DNA of 64,000 bases, taken from positions 15,001-79,000 of the forward strand of contig CAXKVV010002154.1 in assembly GCA_964058805.1 (NCBI GenBank), read 5' to 3'. This DNA comes from Schoenoplectus triqueter (taxonomy: Eukaryota; Streptophyta; Magnoliopsida; Poales; Cyperaceae). Below the pieces are notes generated by a model. It worked only from the letters and a program-made list of their open reading frames with translations, made no database searches and was not told the origin of the DNA. The translations under genes and the position numbers were made by a program. Position 1 is the first letter of the stretch, and every line of letters starts with the position of its first letter. Shown here in pieces: positions 26,441 through 41,564 of this stretch.

Positions 26441-28610
26441 GAATACGGGACCCGACGCACTCCGCACCGCCGAAAACGAGTCCGGGCGCGTAAAACGTGA
26501 ATACGGGACCCGACGCAATCCGCACCGACGAAAACGAGTCCGGGCGCGCAAAACATGACAATGGGGCCCGACGCACTCGGCATCGCCGAAAACGAGTCCG
26601 GGCGCGCAAAACGTCAAAACGGGACCCGACGAACTCGGCATCGCTGAAAACGTGTCCGGGCGGGCAAAATCTTAAAAATGGGTCCCGACGACCTCGGCAC
26701 CGCCGAAAACGAGTCCGGGAGCAAAAAACATGAAAACGGGACCCGACTCCGACGTGACAGCCGAAAACGTGTCCGGGCGCGCAAAACATGAAAACGGGAC
26801 CCGACGCACTCGGCACCGCCGAAAATGAGTCCGGGCCTGCAAAACGTGAAAACGGGACCCGACGCACTCCGCACCGCCGAAAACGAGTCCGGCGGGGAAA
26901 ACGTGAAAACGGGACCCGACGCACTCGGCACCGCCGAAAACGAGTCCGGGAGCGCAAAACGTGAAAACGGGACCCGAAGCACTCGACACCGCCGAAAATG
27001 AGTCCGGGCGCGCAAAACATGAAAACTGGACCCGACTCCCACGTGACCGCCGAAAACGTGTCCGGGCGCGCAAAACGTGAAAACGGGACCCGACGCACTC
27101 GGCACCGCCGAAAACGTGTCCGGGCGAGCAAAATCTTGAAAATGGGACCAGACGACCTCGGCACCGCCGAAAACGAGTCCGGGCGCGCAAAACGTCAAAA
27201 TGGGACCCGACGAACTCGGCACCGCTGAAAACGTGTCCGGGCGGGCAAAATCTTGAAAATGGGTCCCGACGACCTCGGCACCGCCGAAAACGAGTCCGGG
27301 AGCAAGAAACATGAAAACGGGACCCGACTCCGACGTGACAGCCGAAAACGTATCCGGGCGCGCAAAACATGAAAACGGGACCCGACGCACTCGGCACCGC
27401 CGAAAATGAGTCCTGGCACGCAAAATAGGAAAACGGGACCCGAGGCACTCGACACCGCCAAAAACGAGTCAGCGCGCGCAAAACGTGAAAACGGGACCCG
27501 ACGCACTCGGCACCGCCGAAAACGAGTCCGGGCGCGCAAAACGTGAATACGGGACCCGACGCACTCCGCACCGCCGAAAACGAGTCCGGGCGCGTAAAAC
27601 GTGAATACGGGACCCGACGCAATCCGCACCGACGAAAACGAGTCCGGGCGCGCAAAACATGACAATGGGGCCCGACGCACTCGGCATCGCCGAAAACGAG
27701 TCCGGGCGCGAAAAACGTCAAAACGGGACCCGACGAACTCGGCATCGCTGAAAACGTGTCCGGGCGGGCAAAATCTTAAAAATGGGTCCCGACGACCTCG
27801 GCACCGCCGAAAACGAGTCCGGGAGCAAAAAACATGAAAACGGGACCCGACTCCGACGTGACAGCCGAAAACGTGTCCGGGCGCGCAAAACATGAAAACG
27901 GGACCCGACGCACTCGGCAACGCCGAAAATGAGTCCGGTCCTGCAAAACGTGAAAACGGGACCCGACGCACTCCGCACCGCCGAAAACGAGTCCGGCGGG
28001 GAAAACGTGAAAACGGGACCCGACGCACTCGGCACCGCCGAAAACGAGTCCGGGAGCGCAAAACGTGAAAACGGGGCCCGAAGCACTCGACACCGCCGAA
28101 AATGAGTCCGGGCGCGCAAAACATGAAAACTGGACCCGACTCCCACGTGACCGCCGAAAACGTGTCCGGGCGCGCAAAACGTGAAAACGGGACCCGACGC
28201 ACTCGGCACCGCCGAAAACGTGTCCGGGCGAGCAAAATCTTGAAAATGGGACCAGACGACCTCGGCACCGCCGAAAACGAGTCCGGGCGCGCAAAACGTC
28301 AAAACGGGACCCGACGAACTCGGCACCGCTGAAAACGTGTCCGGGCGGGCAAAATCTTGAAAATGGGTCCCGACGACCTCGGCACCGCCGAAAACGAGTC
28401 CGGGAGCAAGAAACATGAAAACGGGACCCGACTCCGACGTGACAGCCGAAAACGTATCCGGGCGCGCAAAACATGAAAACGGGACCCGACGCACTCGGCA
28501 CCGCCGAAAATGAGTCCTGGCACGCAAAATAGGAAAACGGGACCCGAGGCACTCGACACCGCCCAAAATGAGTCAGCGCGCGCAAAACGTGAAAACGGGA
28601 CCCGACGCAG
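26441..28610 (+). repeat. 1,104-bp tandem pair (19-monomer unit) inside block A
   Basis: The landmark monomers at 26497, 26998 and 27195 recur at 27601, 28102 and 28299, each exactly 1,104 bp later. The same tandem pair appears in blocks B and C, so the pair existed before the larger block was copied. Confidence 0.82.
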
Positions 28611-29945
28611 TCGGCACCGCCGAAAATGAGTCCCGGCACGCAAAATGTGAAAACGGGACCCGAGGCACTCGACACAGCTGAAAACGGGTCCGGGAGCGCA
28701 AAAAGTGAAAACGGGACTCGAGCACTCGGCACCGCCGAAAGCGAGTCCGGGAGCGCAAAACGTGAAAACGGGACTCGAGCACTCGGCACCGCCGAAAACG
28801 ATTCCGGGAGCGTAAAACTTGAAAATGGGACCCGACTCCCCCGTGACCGCCGAAAACGTGTCCGGGCGCGCAAAACGTGAAAACGGGACCCGACGCACTC
28901 GGCACCGCCGGAAACGAGTCCGGGAGCGCAAAACGTGAAAACGGGACCCGACCAACTCCGCACCGCCGAAAACGAGTCCGGGGGCGCAAAACGTGAAAAC
29001 GGGACCCGACGCACCCGGCACCGCCGAAAACGAGTCTGGGCATGCAAATCGTGAAAACGAGACCCGACGCACTCGGCACCGCCGAAAACGAGTCCGGGCC
29101 CGCAAAACGTGAAAACGAGACCCGACGCACTCGGCACCGCCGAAAACGAGTCGGGGGGCGCAAAACGTGAAAACGGGACCCGAAGCACTCGGCACCGTCG
29201 AAAACGAGTCCGGGCGCGCAAAACGTGAAAACGGGACCCGACCTACTCCGCACCGCCGAAAACGAGTTCGGGGGCGCAAAACGTGAAAACAGGACCCGAC
29301 GCACCCGGCACCGTCGAAAAAGTGTCCAGGCATGCAAAACGTGAAAACGGGACCCGACGCACTCGGCACCACCGAAAACGAGTCCGGGCGCGCAAAACGT
29401 GAAAACGGGACCCGACGCACTCGGCACCGTCAAAAACGAGTCCGGGCGCGCAAAACGAGAAAACGGGACCCGACGCACTCCGCACCGTCGAAAACGAGTC
29501 CGGGACTGCAAAACTTGAAAACGGGACCCGAAGCACTCGACACCGCCGAAAATGAGTCCGGGCGCGCAAAACGTGAAAACGGGACCCGACGCACTCGTCA
29601 CCGCCGAAAACGAGTCCAGGCGCGCAAAACGTGAAAACAGGACCCGACGCACTCCGCACCGCCGAAAATGAGTCCGGGAGCGCAAAACATGAAAACGGTA
29701 CCCGACTCCCACGTGACCGCCGAAAACGTGTCCGGGCGCGCAAAACGTGAAAACGGGACCCGACGCACTCGGCACCGCCGAAATACGAATCCCGGCGCGC
29801 AAAACGTGAAAACGGGGCCCGAAGCACTCGACACCGCCGAAAACGAGTCCGGGCTCGCAAAATGAGAAAACGGGTCCGGGCGCGCAAAACGTGAAAACGG
29901 GACCCGACGCACTCCGCACCGCCGAAAACGAGTCCGGCGGGGAAA
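26441..29945 (+). repeat. 3.5-kb array block, copy A of three
   Basis: This block occurs three times: here, at 31956-35460 (offset 5,515 bp) and at 41565-45069 (offset 15,124 bp). Landmarks such as the caatccgcaccgacg monomers (26515, 27619), the actcgagcactcgg pair (near 28717-28790) and the cgaatcccggcg monomer (near 29786) keep constant spacing. Its first 2.2 kb is a tandem pair of 1,104-bp (19-monomer) units. By eye the copies differ only at scattered single bases. The A/C match also extends leftward to about 24.8/39.95 kb. Confidence 0.85.
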
Positions 29946-31955
29946 ACGAGAAAAAGGGACCCGACGCACTCCGCACCGTCGAAAACGAGTCCGGGACCGC
30001 AAAACTTGAAAACGGGACCCGAAGCACTCGACACCGCCGAAAATGAGTCCGGACGCGCAAAACGTGAAAACGGGACCCGACACACTCGTCACCGCCGAAA
30101 ATGAGTCCGGACGCGCAAAACGTGAAAACGGGACCCGACGCACTCGTCACCGCCGAAAACGAGTCCGGACGCGCAAAACGTGAAAACAGGACCCGACGCA
30201 CTCCGCACCGCCGAAAATGAGTCCGGGAGCGCAAAACATGAAAACGGTACCCGACTCCCACGTGACCGCCGAAAACGTGTCCGGGCGCGCAAAACGTGAA
30301 AACGGGACCCGACGCACTCAGCACCGCCGAAATACGAGTCCCGGCGCGCAAAACGTGAAAACGGGACCCGAAGCACTCGACACCGCCGAAAACGAGTCCG
30401 GGCTCGCAAAATGAGAAAACGGGTCCGGGCGCGCAAAACGTGAAAACGAGACCCGACGCACTCCGCACCGCCGAAAACGAGTCCGGCGGGGAAAACGTGA
30501 AAACGGGACCCGACGCACTCGGCACCGCCGAAAACGAGTCCGGGAGCGCAAAACGTGAAAACGGGACCCGAAGCACTCGACACCGCCGAAAATGAGTCCG
30601 GGCGCGCAAAACATGAAAACGGGACCCGACTCCCACGTGACCGCCGAAAACGTTTCCGGGCGCACAAAACGTGAAAACGGGACCCGACGCACTCGGCACC
30701 GCCGAAAACGTGTCCGGGCGAGCAAAATCTTGAAAATGGGACCAGATGACCTCGGCACTGCCGAAAACGAGTCCGGACGCGCAAAACGTTAAAACGGGAC
30801 CCGACGCACTCCGCACAACCGAAAACGAGTCCGGGAACGGCAAAACGTGAAAACGGGACCCGAGCACTCGGCCCCGCCGAAAACGAGTCCGGGAATGGCA
30901 AAACATGAAAACGGGACCCGACGCACGCGACACCGCCGAAATCGAGTCCGGGCGCGCAACATGTGAAAACGGCACCCGACGCACTTGGCACCGCCGAAAA
31001 GGAGTCCGGGCGCGCAAAACGTGAAAACGGGACCCGACGCACTCGGCACCGCCGAAAAACGAGTCCCGGCGCGCAAAACGTGAAAACGGGACCCGAAGCA
31101 CTCGACACGTTCGAAAACGAGTTCGGGGGCGCAAAACGTGAAAACGGGACTCGACACACTCCGCACCGCCGAAAACGAGTTCGGCGCGGGCAAAACGTGA
31201 AAACGGGACCCGACGCACTCAGCACCGCCGAAAACGGGTCCGAGAATGCAAAACGTGAAAACGGGACCCGACGCACTCGGCACCGCCGAAAACGAGTCCG
31301 TGAGCGCAAAACGTGAAAACGGGACCCGAAGCACTCGACACCGCCGAAAATGAGTCCGGGCGCGCAGAACATGAAAACGGGACCCGACTCCCACGTGACC
31401 GCCGAAAACGTTTCCGGGCGCGCAAAACGTGAAAACGGGACCCGACGCACTCGGCACCGCCGAAAACGTGTCCGGGCGAGCAAAATCTTGAAAATGGGAC
31501 CAGACGACCTCGGCACCGCCGAAAACGAGTCCGGACGCGCAAAACGTGAAAACGGGACCCGACGCACTCCGCACAACCGAAAACGAGTTCGGGAACGGCA
31601 AAACGTGAAAACGGGACCCGAGCACTCGGCCCCGCCGAAAACGAGTCCGGGAACGGCAAAACATTAAAACGGGACCCGACGCACGCGACACCGCCGAAAT
31701 CGAGTCCGGGCGCGCAATACGTGAAAACGGCACCCGACGCACTCGGCACCGCCGAAAAGGAGTCCGGGCGCGCAAAACGTGAAAACGGGACCCGACGCAC
31801 TCGGCACCGCCGAAAAACGAGTCCCGGCGCGCAAAACGTGAAAACGGGACCCGAAGCACTCGACACGTTCGAAAACGAGTCCGGGGGCGCAAAACGTGAA
31901 AACGGGACCCGACACACTCCGCACCGCCGAAAACGAGTTCGGGCGGGCAAAACGT

Positions 31956-34900
31956 GAATACGGGACCCGACGCACTCCGCACCGCCGAAAACGAGTCCGG
32001 GCGCGTAAAACGTGAATACGGGACCCGACGCAATCCGCACCGACGAAAACGAGTCCGGGCGCGCAAAACATGACAATGGGGCCCGACGCACTCGGCATCG
32101 CCGAAAACGAGTCCGGGCGCGCAAAACGTCAAAACGGGACCCGACGAACTCGGCATCGCTGAAAACGTGTCCGGGCGGGCAAAATCTTAAAAATGGGTCC
32201 CGACGACCTCGGCACCGCCGAAAACGAGTCCGGGAGCAAAAAACATGAAAACGGGACCCGACTCCGACGTGACAGCCGAAAACGTGTCCGGGCGCGCAAA
32301 ACATGAAAACGGGACCCGACGCACTCGGCACCGCCGAAAATGAGTCCGGGCCTGCAAAACGTGAAAACGGGACCCGACGCACTCCGCACCGCCGAAAACG
32401 AGTCCGGCGGGGAAAACGTGAAAACGGGACCCGACGCACTCGGCACCGCCGAAAACGAGTCCGGGAGCGCAAAACGTGAAAACGGGACCCGAAGCACTCG
32501 ACACCGCCGAAAATGAGTCCGGGCGCGCAAAACATGAAAACTGGACCCGACTCCCACGTGACCGCCGAAAACGTGTCCGGGCGCGCAAAACGTGAAAACG
32601 GGACCCGACGCACTCGGCACCGCCGAAAACGTGTCCGGGCGAGCAAAATCTTGAAAATGGGACCAGACGACCTCGGCACCGCCGAAAACGAGTCCGGGCG
32701 CGCAAAACGTCAAAACGGGACCCGACGAACTCGGCACCGCTGAAAACGTGTCCGGGCGGGCAAAATCTTGAAAATGGGTCCCGACGACCTCGGCACCGCC
32801 GAAAACGAGTCCGGGAGCAAGAAACATGAAAACGGGACCCGACTCCGACGTGACAGCCGAAAACGTATCCGGGCGCGCAAAACATGAAAACGGGACCCGA
32901 CGCACTCGGCACCGCCGAAAATGAGTCCTGGCACGCAAAATAGGAAAACGGGACCCGAGGCACTCGACACTGCCAAAAACGAGTCAGCGCGCGCAAAACG
33001 TGAAAACGGGACCCGACGCACTCGGCACCGCCGAAAACGAGTCCGGGCGCGCAAAACGTGAATACGGGACCCGACGCACTCCGCACCGCCGAAAACGAGT
33101 CCGGGCGCGTAAAACGTGAATACGGGAGCCGACGCAATCCGCACCGACGAAAACGAGTCCGGGCGCGCAAAACATGACAATGGGGCCCGACGCACTCGGC
33201 ATCGCCGAAAACGAGTCCGGGCGCGCAAAACGTCAAAACGGGACCCGACGAACTCGGCATCGCTGAAAACGTGTCCGGGCGGGCAAAATCTTAAAAATGG
33301 GTCCCGACGACCTCGGCACCGCCGAAAACGAGTCCGGGAGCAAAAAACATGAAAACGGGACCCGACTCCGACGTGACAGCCGAAAACGTGTCCGGGCGCG
33401 CAAAACATGAAAACGGGACCCGACGCACTCGGCACCGCCGAAAATGAGTCCGGGCCTGCAAAACGTGAAAACGGGACCCGACGCACTCCGCACCGCCGAA
33501 AACGAGTCCGGCGGGGAAAACGTGAAAACGGGACCCGACGCACTCGGCACCGCCGAAAACGAGTCCGGGAGCGCAAAACGTGAAAACGGGACCCGAAGCA
33601 CTCGACACCGCCGAAAATGAGTCCGGGCGCGCAAAACATGAAAACTGGACCCGACTCCCACGTGACCGCCGAAAACGTGTCCGGGCGCTTAAAACGTGAA
33701 AACGGGACCCGACGCACTCGGCACCGCCGAAAACGTGTCCGGGCGAGCAAAATCTTGAAAATGGGACCAGACGACCTCGGCACCGCCGAAAACGAGTCCG
33801 GGCGCGCAAAACGTCAAAACGGGACCCGACGAACTCGGCACCGCTGAAAACGTGTCCGGGCGGGCAAAATCTTGAAAATGGGTCCCGACGACCTCGGCAC
33901 CGCCGAAAACGAGTCCGGGAGCAAGAAACATGAAAACGGGACCCGACTCCGACGTGACAGCCGAAAACGTATCCGGGCGCGCAAAACATGAAAACGGGAC
34001 CCGACGCACTCGGCACCGCCGAAAATGAGTCCTGGCACGCAAAATAGGAAAACGGGACCCGAGGCACTCGACACCGCCAAAAACGAGTCAGCGCGCGCAA
34101 AACGTGAAAACGGGACCCGACGCAGTCGGCACCGCCGAAAATGAGTCCCGGCACGCAAAATGTGAAAACGGGACCCGAGGCACTCGACACAGCTGAAAAC
34201 GGGTCCGGGAGCGCAAAAAGTGAAAACGGGACTCGAGCACTCGGCACCGCCGAAAGCGAGTCCGGGAGCGCAAAACGTGAAAACGGGACTCGAGCACTCG
34301 GCACCGCCGAAAACGATTCCGGGAGCGTAAAACTTGAAAATGGGACCCGACTCCCCCGTGACCGCCGAAAACGTGTCCGGGCGCGCAAAACGTGAAAACG
34401 GGACCCGACGCACTCGGCACCGCCGGAAACGAGTCCGGGAGCGCAAAACGTGAAAACGGGACCCGACCAACTCCGCACCGCCGAAAACGAGTCCGGGGGC
34501 GCAAAACGTGAAAACGGGACCCGACGCACCCGGCACCGCCGAAAACGAGTCTGGGCATGCAAATCGTGAAAACGGGACCCGACGCACTCGGCACCGCCGA
34601 AAACGAGTCCGGGCCCGCAAAACGTGAAAACGGGACCCGACGCACTCGGCACCGCCGAAAACGAGTCGGGGGGCGCAAAACGTGAAAACGGGACCCGAAG
34701 CACTCGGCACCGTCGAAAACGAGTCCGGGCGCGCAAAACGTGAAAACGGGACACGACCTACTCCGCACCGCCGAAAACGAGTTCGGGGGCGCAAAACGTG
34801 AAAAGAGGACCCGACGCACCCGGCACCGTCGAAAAAGTGTCCAGGCATGCAAAACGTGAAAACGGGACCCGACGCACTCGGCACCGCCGAAAACGAGTCC

Positions 34901-35460
34901 GGGCGCGCAAAACGTGAAAACGGGACCCGACGCACTCGGCACCGTCCAAAACGAGTCCGGGCGCGCAAAACGAGAAAACGGGACCCGACGCACTCCGCAC
35001 CGTCGAAAACGAGTCCGGGACTGCAAAACTTGAAAACGGGACCCGAAGCACTTGACACCGCCGAAAATGAGTCCGGGCGCGCAAAACGTGAAAACGGGAC
35101 CCGACGCACTCGTCACCGCCGAAAACGAGTCCAGGCGCGCAAAACGTGAAAACAGGACCCGACGCACTCCGCACCGCCGAAAATGAGTCCGGGAGCGCAA
35201 AACATGAAAACGGTACCCGACTCCCACGTGACCGCCAAAAACGTGTCCGGGCGCGCAAAACGTGAAAACGGGACCCGACGCACTCGGCACCGCCGAAATA
35301 CGAATCCCGGCGCGCAAAACGTGAAAACGGGGCCCGAAGCACTCGACACCGCCGAAAACGAGTCCGGGCTCGCAAAATGAGAAAACGGGTCCGGGCGCGC
35401 AAAACGTGAAAACGAGACCCGACGCACTCCGCACCGCCGAAAACGAGTCCGGCGGGGAAA
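31956..35460 (+). repeat. 3.5-kb array block, copy B of three
   Basis: Second copy of the block at 26441-29945 (offset 5,515 bp; 9,609 bp to copy C). It contains the same 1,104-bp tandem pair (landmarks 32012 and 33116). Beyond its right end the offset to the region after block A changes from 5,515 to 4,966 bp, because a 549-bp duplication present after A (landmark at 29668 repeated at 30217) is absent here. Confidence 0.85.
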
Positions 35461-36652
35461 ACGTGAAAACGGGACCCGACGCAATCGGCACCGCCGAAAA
35501 CGAGTCCGGGAGCGCAAAACGTGAAAACGGGACCCGAAGCACTCGACACCGCCGAAAATGAGTCCGGGCGCGCAAAACATGAAAACGGGACCCGACTCCC
35601 ACGTGACCGCCGAAAACGTTTCCGGGCGCACAAAACGTGAAAACGGGACCCGACGCACTCGGCACCGCCGAAAACGTGTCCGGGCGAGCAAAATCTTGAA
35701 AATGGGACCAGACGACCTCGGCACTGCCGAAAACGAGTCCGGACGCGCAAAACGTTAAAACGGGACCCGACGCACTCCGCACAACCGAAAACGAGTCCGG
35801 GAATGGCAAAACGTGAAAACGGGACCCGAGCACTCGGCCCCGCCGAAAACGAGTCCGGGAATGGCAAAACATGAAAACGGGACCCGACGCACGCGACACC
35901 GCCGAAATCGAGTCCGGGCGCGCAACATGTGAAAACGGCACCCGACGCACTTGGCACCGCCGAAAAGGAGTCCGGGCGCGCAAAACGTGAAAACGGGACC
36001 CGACGCACTCGGCACCGCCGAAAAACGAGTCCCGGCGCGCAAAACGTGAAAACGGGACCCGAAGCACTCGACACGTTCGAAAACGAGTTCGGGGGCGCAA
36101 AACGTGAAAACGGGACCCGACACACTCCGCACCGCCGAAAACGAGTTCGGCGCGGGCAAAACGTGAAAACGGGACCCGACGCACTCAGCACCGCCGAAAA
36201 CGGGTCCGAGCATGCAAAACGTGAAAACGGGACCCGACGCACTCGGCACCGCCGAAAACGAGTCCGTGAGCGCAAAACGTGAAAACGGGACCCGAAGCAC
36301 TCGACACCGCCGAAAATGAGTCCGGGCGCGCAGAACATGAAAACGGGACCCGACTCCCACGTGACCGCCGAAAACGTTTCCGGGCGCGCAAAACGTGAAA
36401 ACGGGACCCGACGCACTCGGCACCGCCGAAAACGTGTCCGGGCGAGCAAAATCTTGAAAATGGGACCAGACGACCTCGGCACCGCCGAAAACGAGTCCGG
36501 ACGCGCAAAACGTGAAAACGGGACCCGACGCACTCCGCACAACCGAAAACGAGTTCGGGAACGGCAAAACGTGAAAACGGGACCCGAGCACTCGGCCCCG
36601 CCGAAAACGAGTCCGGGAACGGCAAAACATTAAAACGGGACCCGACGCGCAA

Positions 36653-39600
36653 AACGTGAAAACGGGACCCGACAGACTCCGCACCGCCGAAAACGAGTTC
36701 GGGCGGGCAAAACGTGAAAACGGGACCCGACGCACTCAGCACCGCCGAAAACGGGTCCGGGCGTGCAAAACGTTAAAACGGGATCCGACGCACTCGGCAC
36801 CGCCGAAAACGAGTCCGGGCGCGCAAAACGTGAATACGGGACCCGACGCACTCCGCACCGCCGAAAACGAGTCCGGGCGCGCAAAACGTGAATACGGGAC
36901 CCGACGCAATCCGCACCGACGAAAACGAGTCCGGGCGCGCAAAACATGACAATGGGACCCGACGCACTCGGCATCGCCGAAAACGAGTCCGGGCGCGCAA
37001 AACGTCAAAACGGGACCCGACGAACTCAGCATCGCTGAAAACGTGTCCGGGCGGGCAAAATCTTGAAAATGGGTCCCGACGACCTCGGCACCGCCGAAAA
37101 CGAGTCCGGGAGCAAAAAACATGAAAACGGGACCCGACTCCGACGTGACAGCCGAAAACGTGTCCGGGCGCGCAAAACATGAAAACGGGACCCGACGCAC
37201 TCGGCACCGCCGAAAATGAGTCCGGGCCTGCAAAACGTGAAAACGGGACCCGACGCACTCCGCACCGCCGAAAACGAGTCCGGCGGGGAAAACGTGAAAA
37301 CGGGACCCGACGCACTCGGCACCGCCGAAAACGAGTCCGGGAGCGCAAAACGTGAAAACGGGACCCGAAGCACTCGACACCGCCGAAAATGAGTCCGGGC
37401 GCGCAAAACATGAAAACGGGACCCGACTCCCACGTGACCGCCGAAAACGTGTCCGGGCGCGCAAAACGTGAAAACGGGACCCGACGCACTCGGCACCGCC
37501 GAAAACGTGTCCGGGCGAGCAAAATCTTGAAAATGGGACCAGACGACCTCGGCACCGCCGAAAACGAGTCCGGGCGCGCAAAACGTCAAAACGGGACCCG
37601 ACGAACTCGGCACCGCTGAAAACGTGTTGGGGCGGGCAAAATCTTGAAAATGGGTCCCGACGACCTCGGCACCGCCGAAAACGAGTCCGGGAGCAAGAAA
37701 CATGAAAACGGGACCCGACTCCGACGTGACAGCCGAAAACGTATCCGGGCGCGCAAAACATGAAAACGGGACCCGACGCACTCGGCACCGCCGAAAATGA
37801 GTCCGGACACTCAAAATAGGAAAACGGGACCCGAGGCACTCGACACCACCAAAAACGAGTCAGCGCGCGCAAAACGTGAAAACGGGACCCGACGCAGTCG
37901 GCACCGCCGAAAATGAGTCCCGGCGCGCAAAATGTGAAAACGGGACCCGAGGCACTCGACACCGCTGAAAACGGGTCCGGGGGCGCAAAACGTGAAAACG
38001 GGACTCGAGCACTCGGCACCGCCGAAAGCGAGTCCGGGAGCGCAAAACGTGAAAACGGGACTCGAGCACTCGGCACCGCCGAAAACGATTCCGGGAGCGT
38101 AAAACTTGAAAATGGGACCCGACTCCCCCGTGACCGCCGAAAACGTGTCCGGGCGCGCAAAACGTTAAAACGGGACCCGACGCACTCGGCACCGCCGGAA
38201 ACGAGTCCGGGAGCGCAAAACGTGAAAACGGGACCCGACCAACTCCGCACCGCCGAAAACGAGTCCGGAGGCGCAAAACGTGAAAACGGGACCCGACGCA
38301 CCCGGCACCGCCGAAAACGAGTCCGGGCATGCAAATCGTGAGAACGGGACCCGACGCACTCGGCACCGCCGAAAACGAGTCCGGGCCCGCAAAACGTGAA
38401 AACGGGACCCGACGCACTCGGCACCGCCGAAAACGAGTCCGGGGGCGCAAAACGTGAAAACGGGACCCGAAGCACTCGGCATCGTCGAAAACGAGTCCGG
38501 GCGCGCAAAACGTGAAAACGGGACCCGACCAACTCCGCACCGCCGAAAACGAGTTCGGGGGCGCAAAACGTGAAAACAGGACCCGACGCACCCGGCACCG
38601 CCGAAAAAGAGTCCAGGCATGCAAAACGTGAAAACGGGACCCGACGCACTCGGCACCGCCGAAAACGAGTCCGGGCGCGCAAAACGTGAAAACGGGACCC
38701 GACGCACTCGGCACCATCGAAAACGAGTCCGGGCACGCAAAACGAGAAAACGGGACCCGACGCACTCCGCACCGTCGAAAACGAGTCCGGGACCGCAAAA
38801 CTTGAAAACGGGACCCGAAGCACTCGACACCGCCGAAAATGAGTCCGGACGCGCAAAACGTGAAAACGGGACCCGACACACTCGTCACCGCCGAAAATGA
38901 GTCCGGACGCGCAAAACGTGAAAACGGGACCCGACGCACTCGTCACCGCCGAAAACGAGTCCAGGCGCGCAAAACGTGAAAACAAGACCCGACGCACTCC
39001 GCACCGCCGAAAATGAGTCCGGGAGCGCAAAACATGAAAACGGTACCCGACTCCCACGTGACCGCCGAAAACGTGTCCGGGCGCGCAAAACGTGAAAACG
39101 GGACCCGACGCACTCAGCACCGCCGAAATACGAGTCCCGGCGCGCAAAACGTGAAAACGGGACCCGAAGCACTCGACACCGCCGAAAACGAGTCCGGGCT
39201 CGCAAAATGAGAAAACGGGTCCGGGCGCGCAAAACGTGAAAACGAGACCCGACGCACTCCGCACCGCCGAAAACGAGTCCAGCGGGGAAAACGTGAAAAC
39301 GGGACCCGACGCACTCGGCACCGCCGAAAACGAGTCCGGGAGCGCAAAACGTGAAAACGGGACCCGAAGCACTCGACACCACCGAAAATGAGTCCGGGCG
39401 CGCAAAACATGAAAACGGGACCCGACTCCCACGTGACCGCCGAAAACGTTTCCGGGCGCACAAAACGTGAAAACGGGACCCGACGCACTCGGCACCGCCG
39501 AAAACGTGTCCGGGCGAGCAAAATCTTGAAAATGGGACCAGACGACCTCGGCACTGCCGAAAACGAGTCCGGACGCGCAAAACGTTAAAACAGGACCCGA

Positions 39601-39951
39601 CGCACTCCGCACAACCGAAAACGAGTCCGGGAACGGCAAAACGTGAAAACGGGACCCGAGCACTCGGCCCCGCCGAAAACGAGTCCGGGAATGGCAAAAC
39701 ATGAAAACGGGACCCGACGCACGCGACACCGCCGAAATCGAGTCCGGGCGCGCAACATGTGAAAACGGCACCCGACGCACTTGGCACCGCCGAAAAGGAG
39801 TCCGGGCGCACAAAACGTGAAAACGGGACCCGACGCACTCGGCACCGCCGAAAAACGAGACCCGGCGCGCAAAACGTGAAAACGGGACCCGAAGCACTCG
39901 ACACGTTCGAAAACGAGTTCGGGGGCGCAAAACGTGAAAACGGGACCCGAC
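36653..39951 (+). repeat. 3.3-kb duplicated array block, copy 2
   Basis: Partner of 19437-22677, longer by one 58-bp monomer between about 38.1 and 38.6 kb. The truncated monomer acccgacgcgcaaaacgtg just upstream (about 36645) also occurs at about 23200, linking this junction to a third region at an offset of 13,444 bp. Confidence 0.8.
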
Positions 39952-41564
39952 GCACTCAGCACCGCCGAAAACGGGTCCGAGAATGCAAAACGTGAAAACG
40001 GGACCCGACGCACTCGGCACCGCCGAAAACGAGTCCGTGAGCGCAAAACGTGAAAACGGGACCCGAAGCACTCGACACCGCCGAAAATGAGTCCGGGCGC
40101 GCAGAACATGAAAACGGGACCCGACTCCCACGTGACCGCCGAAAACGTTTCCGGGCGCGCAAAACGTGAAAACGGGACCCGACGCACTCGGCACCGCCGA
40201 AAACGTGTCCGGGCGAGCAAAATCTTGAAAATGGGACCAGACGACCTCGGCACCGCCGAAAAAGAGTCCGGACGCGCAAAACGTGAAAACGGGACCCGAC
40301 GCACTCCGCACAACCGAAAACGAGTTCGGGAACGGCAAAACGTGAAAACGGGACCCGAGCACTCGGCCCCGCCGAAAACGAGTCCGGGAACGGCAAAACA
40401 TTAAAACGGGACCCGACGCACGCGACACCGCCGAAATCGAGTCCGGGCGCGCAATACGTGAAAACGGCACCCGACGCACTCGGCACCGCCGAAAAGGAGT
40501 CCGGGCGCGCAAAACGTGAAAACGGGACCCGACGCACTCGGCACCGCCGGAAAACGAGTCCCGGCGCGCAAAACGTGAATACGGGACCCGAAGCACTCGA
40601 CACGTTCGAAAACGAGTCCGGGGGCGCAAAACGTGAAAACGGGACCCGACACACTCCGCACCGCCGAAAACGAGTTCGGGCGGGCAAAACGTGAAAACGG
40701 GACCCGACGCACTCAGCACCGCCGAAAACTGGTCCGGGCATGCAAAACGTGAAAGCGGGACCCGACGCACTCGGCACCGCCGAAAACGAGTCCGGGAGCG
40801 CAAAACGTGAAAACGGGACCCGAAGCACTCGACACCGCCGAAAATGAGTCCGGGCGCGCAGAACATGAAAACGGGACCCGACTCCCACGTGACCGCCGAA
40901 AACGTTTCCGGGCGCGCAAAACGTGAAAACGGTACCCGACGCACTCGGCACCGCCGAAAACGTGTCCGGGCGAGCAAAATCTAGAAAATGGGACCAGACG
41001 ACCTCGGCACCGCCGAAAACGAGTCCGGACGCGCAAAACGTGAAAACGGGACCCGACGCACTCCGCACAATCGAAAACGAGTCCGGGAACGGCAAAACGT
41101 GAAAACGGGACCCGAGCACTCGGCCCCGCCAAAAACGAGTCCGGGAACGGCAAAACATGAAAACGGGACCCGACGCACGCCACACCGCCGAAATCGAGTC
41201 CGGGCGCGCAACACATGAAAACGGCACCCGACGCACTCGGCACGGCCGAAAAGGAGTCCGGGCGCTCAAAACGTGAAAACGGGACCCGACGCACTCGGCA
41301 CCGCCGAAAAACTAGTCCGACGCGCAAAACGTGAAAACGGGACCCGAAGCACTCGACACCTTCGAAAACGAGTCCGAGGGCGCAAAACGTGAAAACGGGA
41401 CCCGACACACTCCGCACCGCCGAAAACGAGTTCGGGCGGGCAAAACGTGAAAACGGGACCCGACGCACTCAGCACCGCCGAAAACGGGTCCGGGCGTGCA
41501 AAACGTGAAAACGGGACCCGACGCACTCGGCACCGCCGAAAACGAGTCCGGGCGCGCAAAACGT

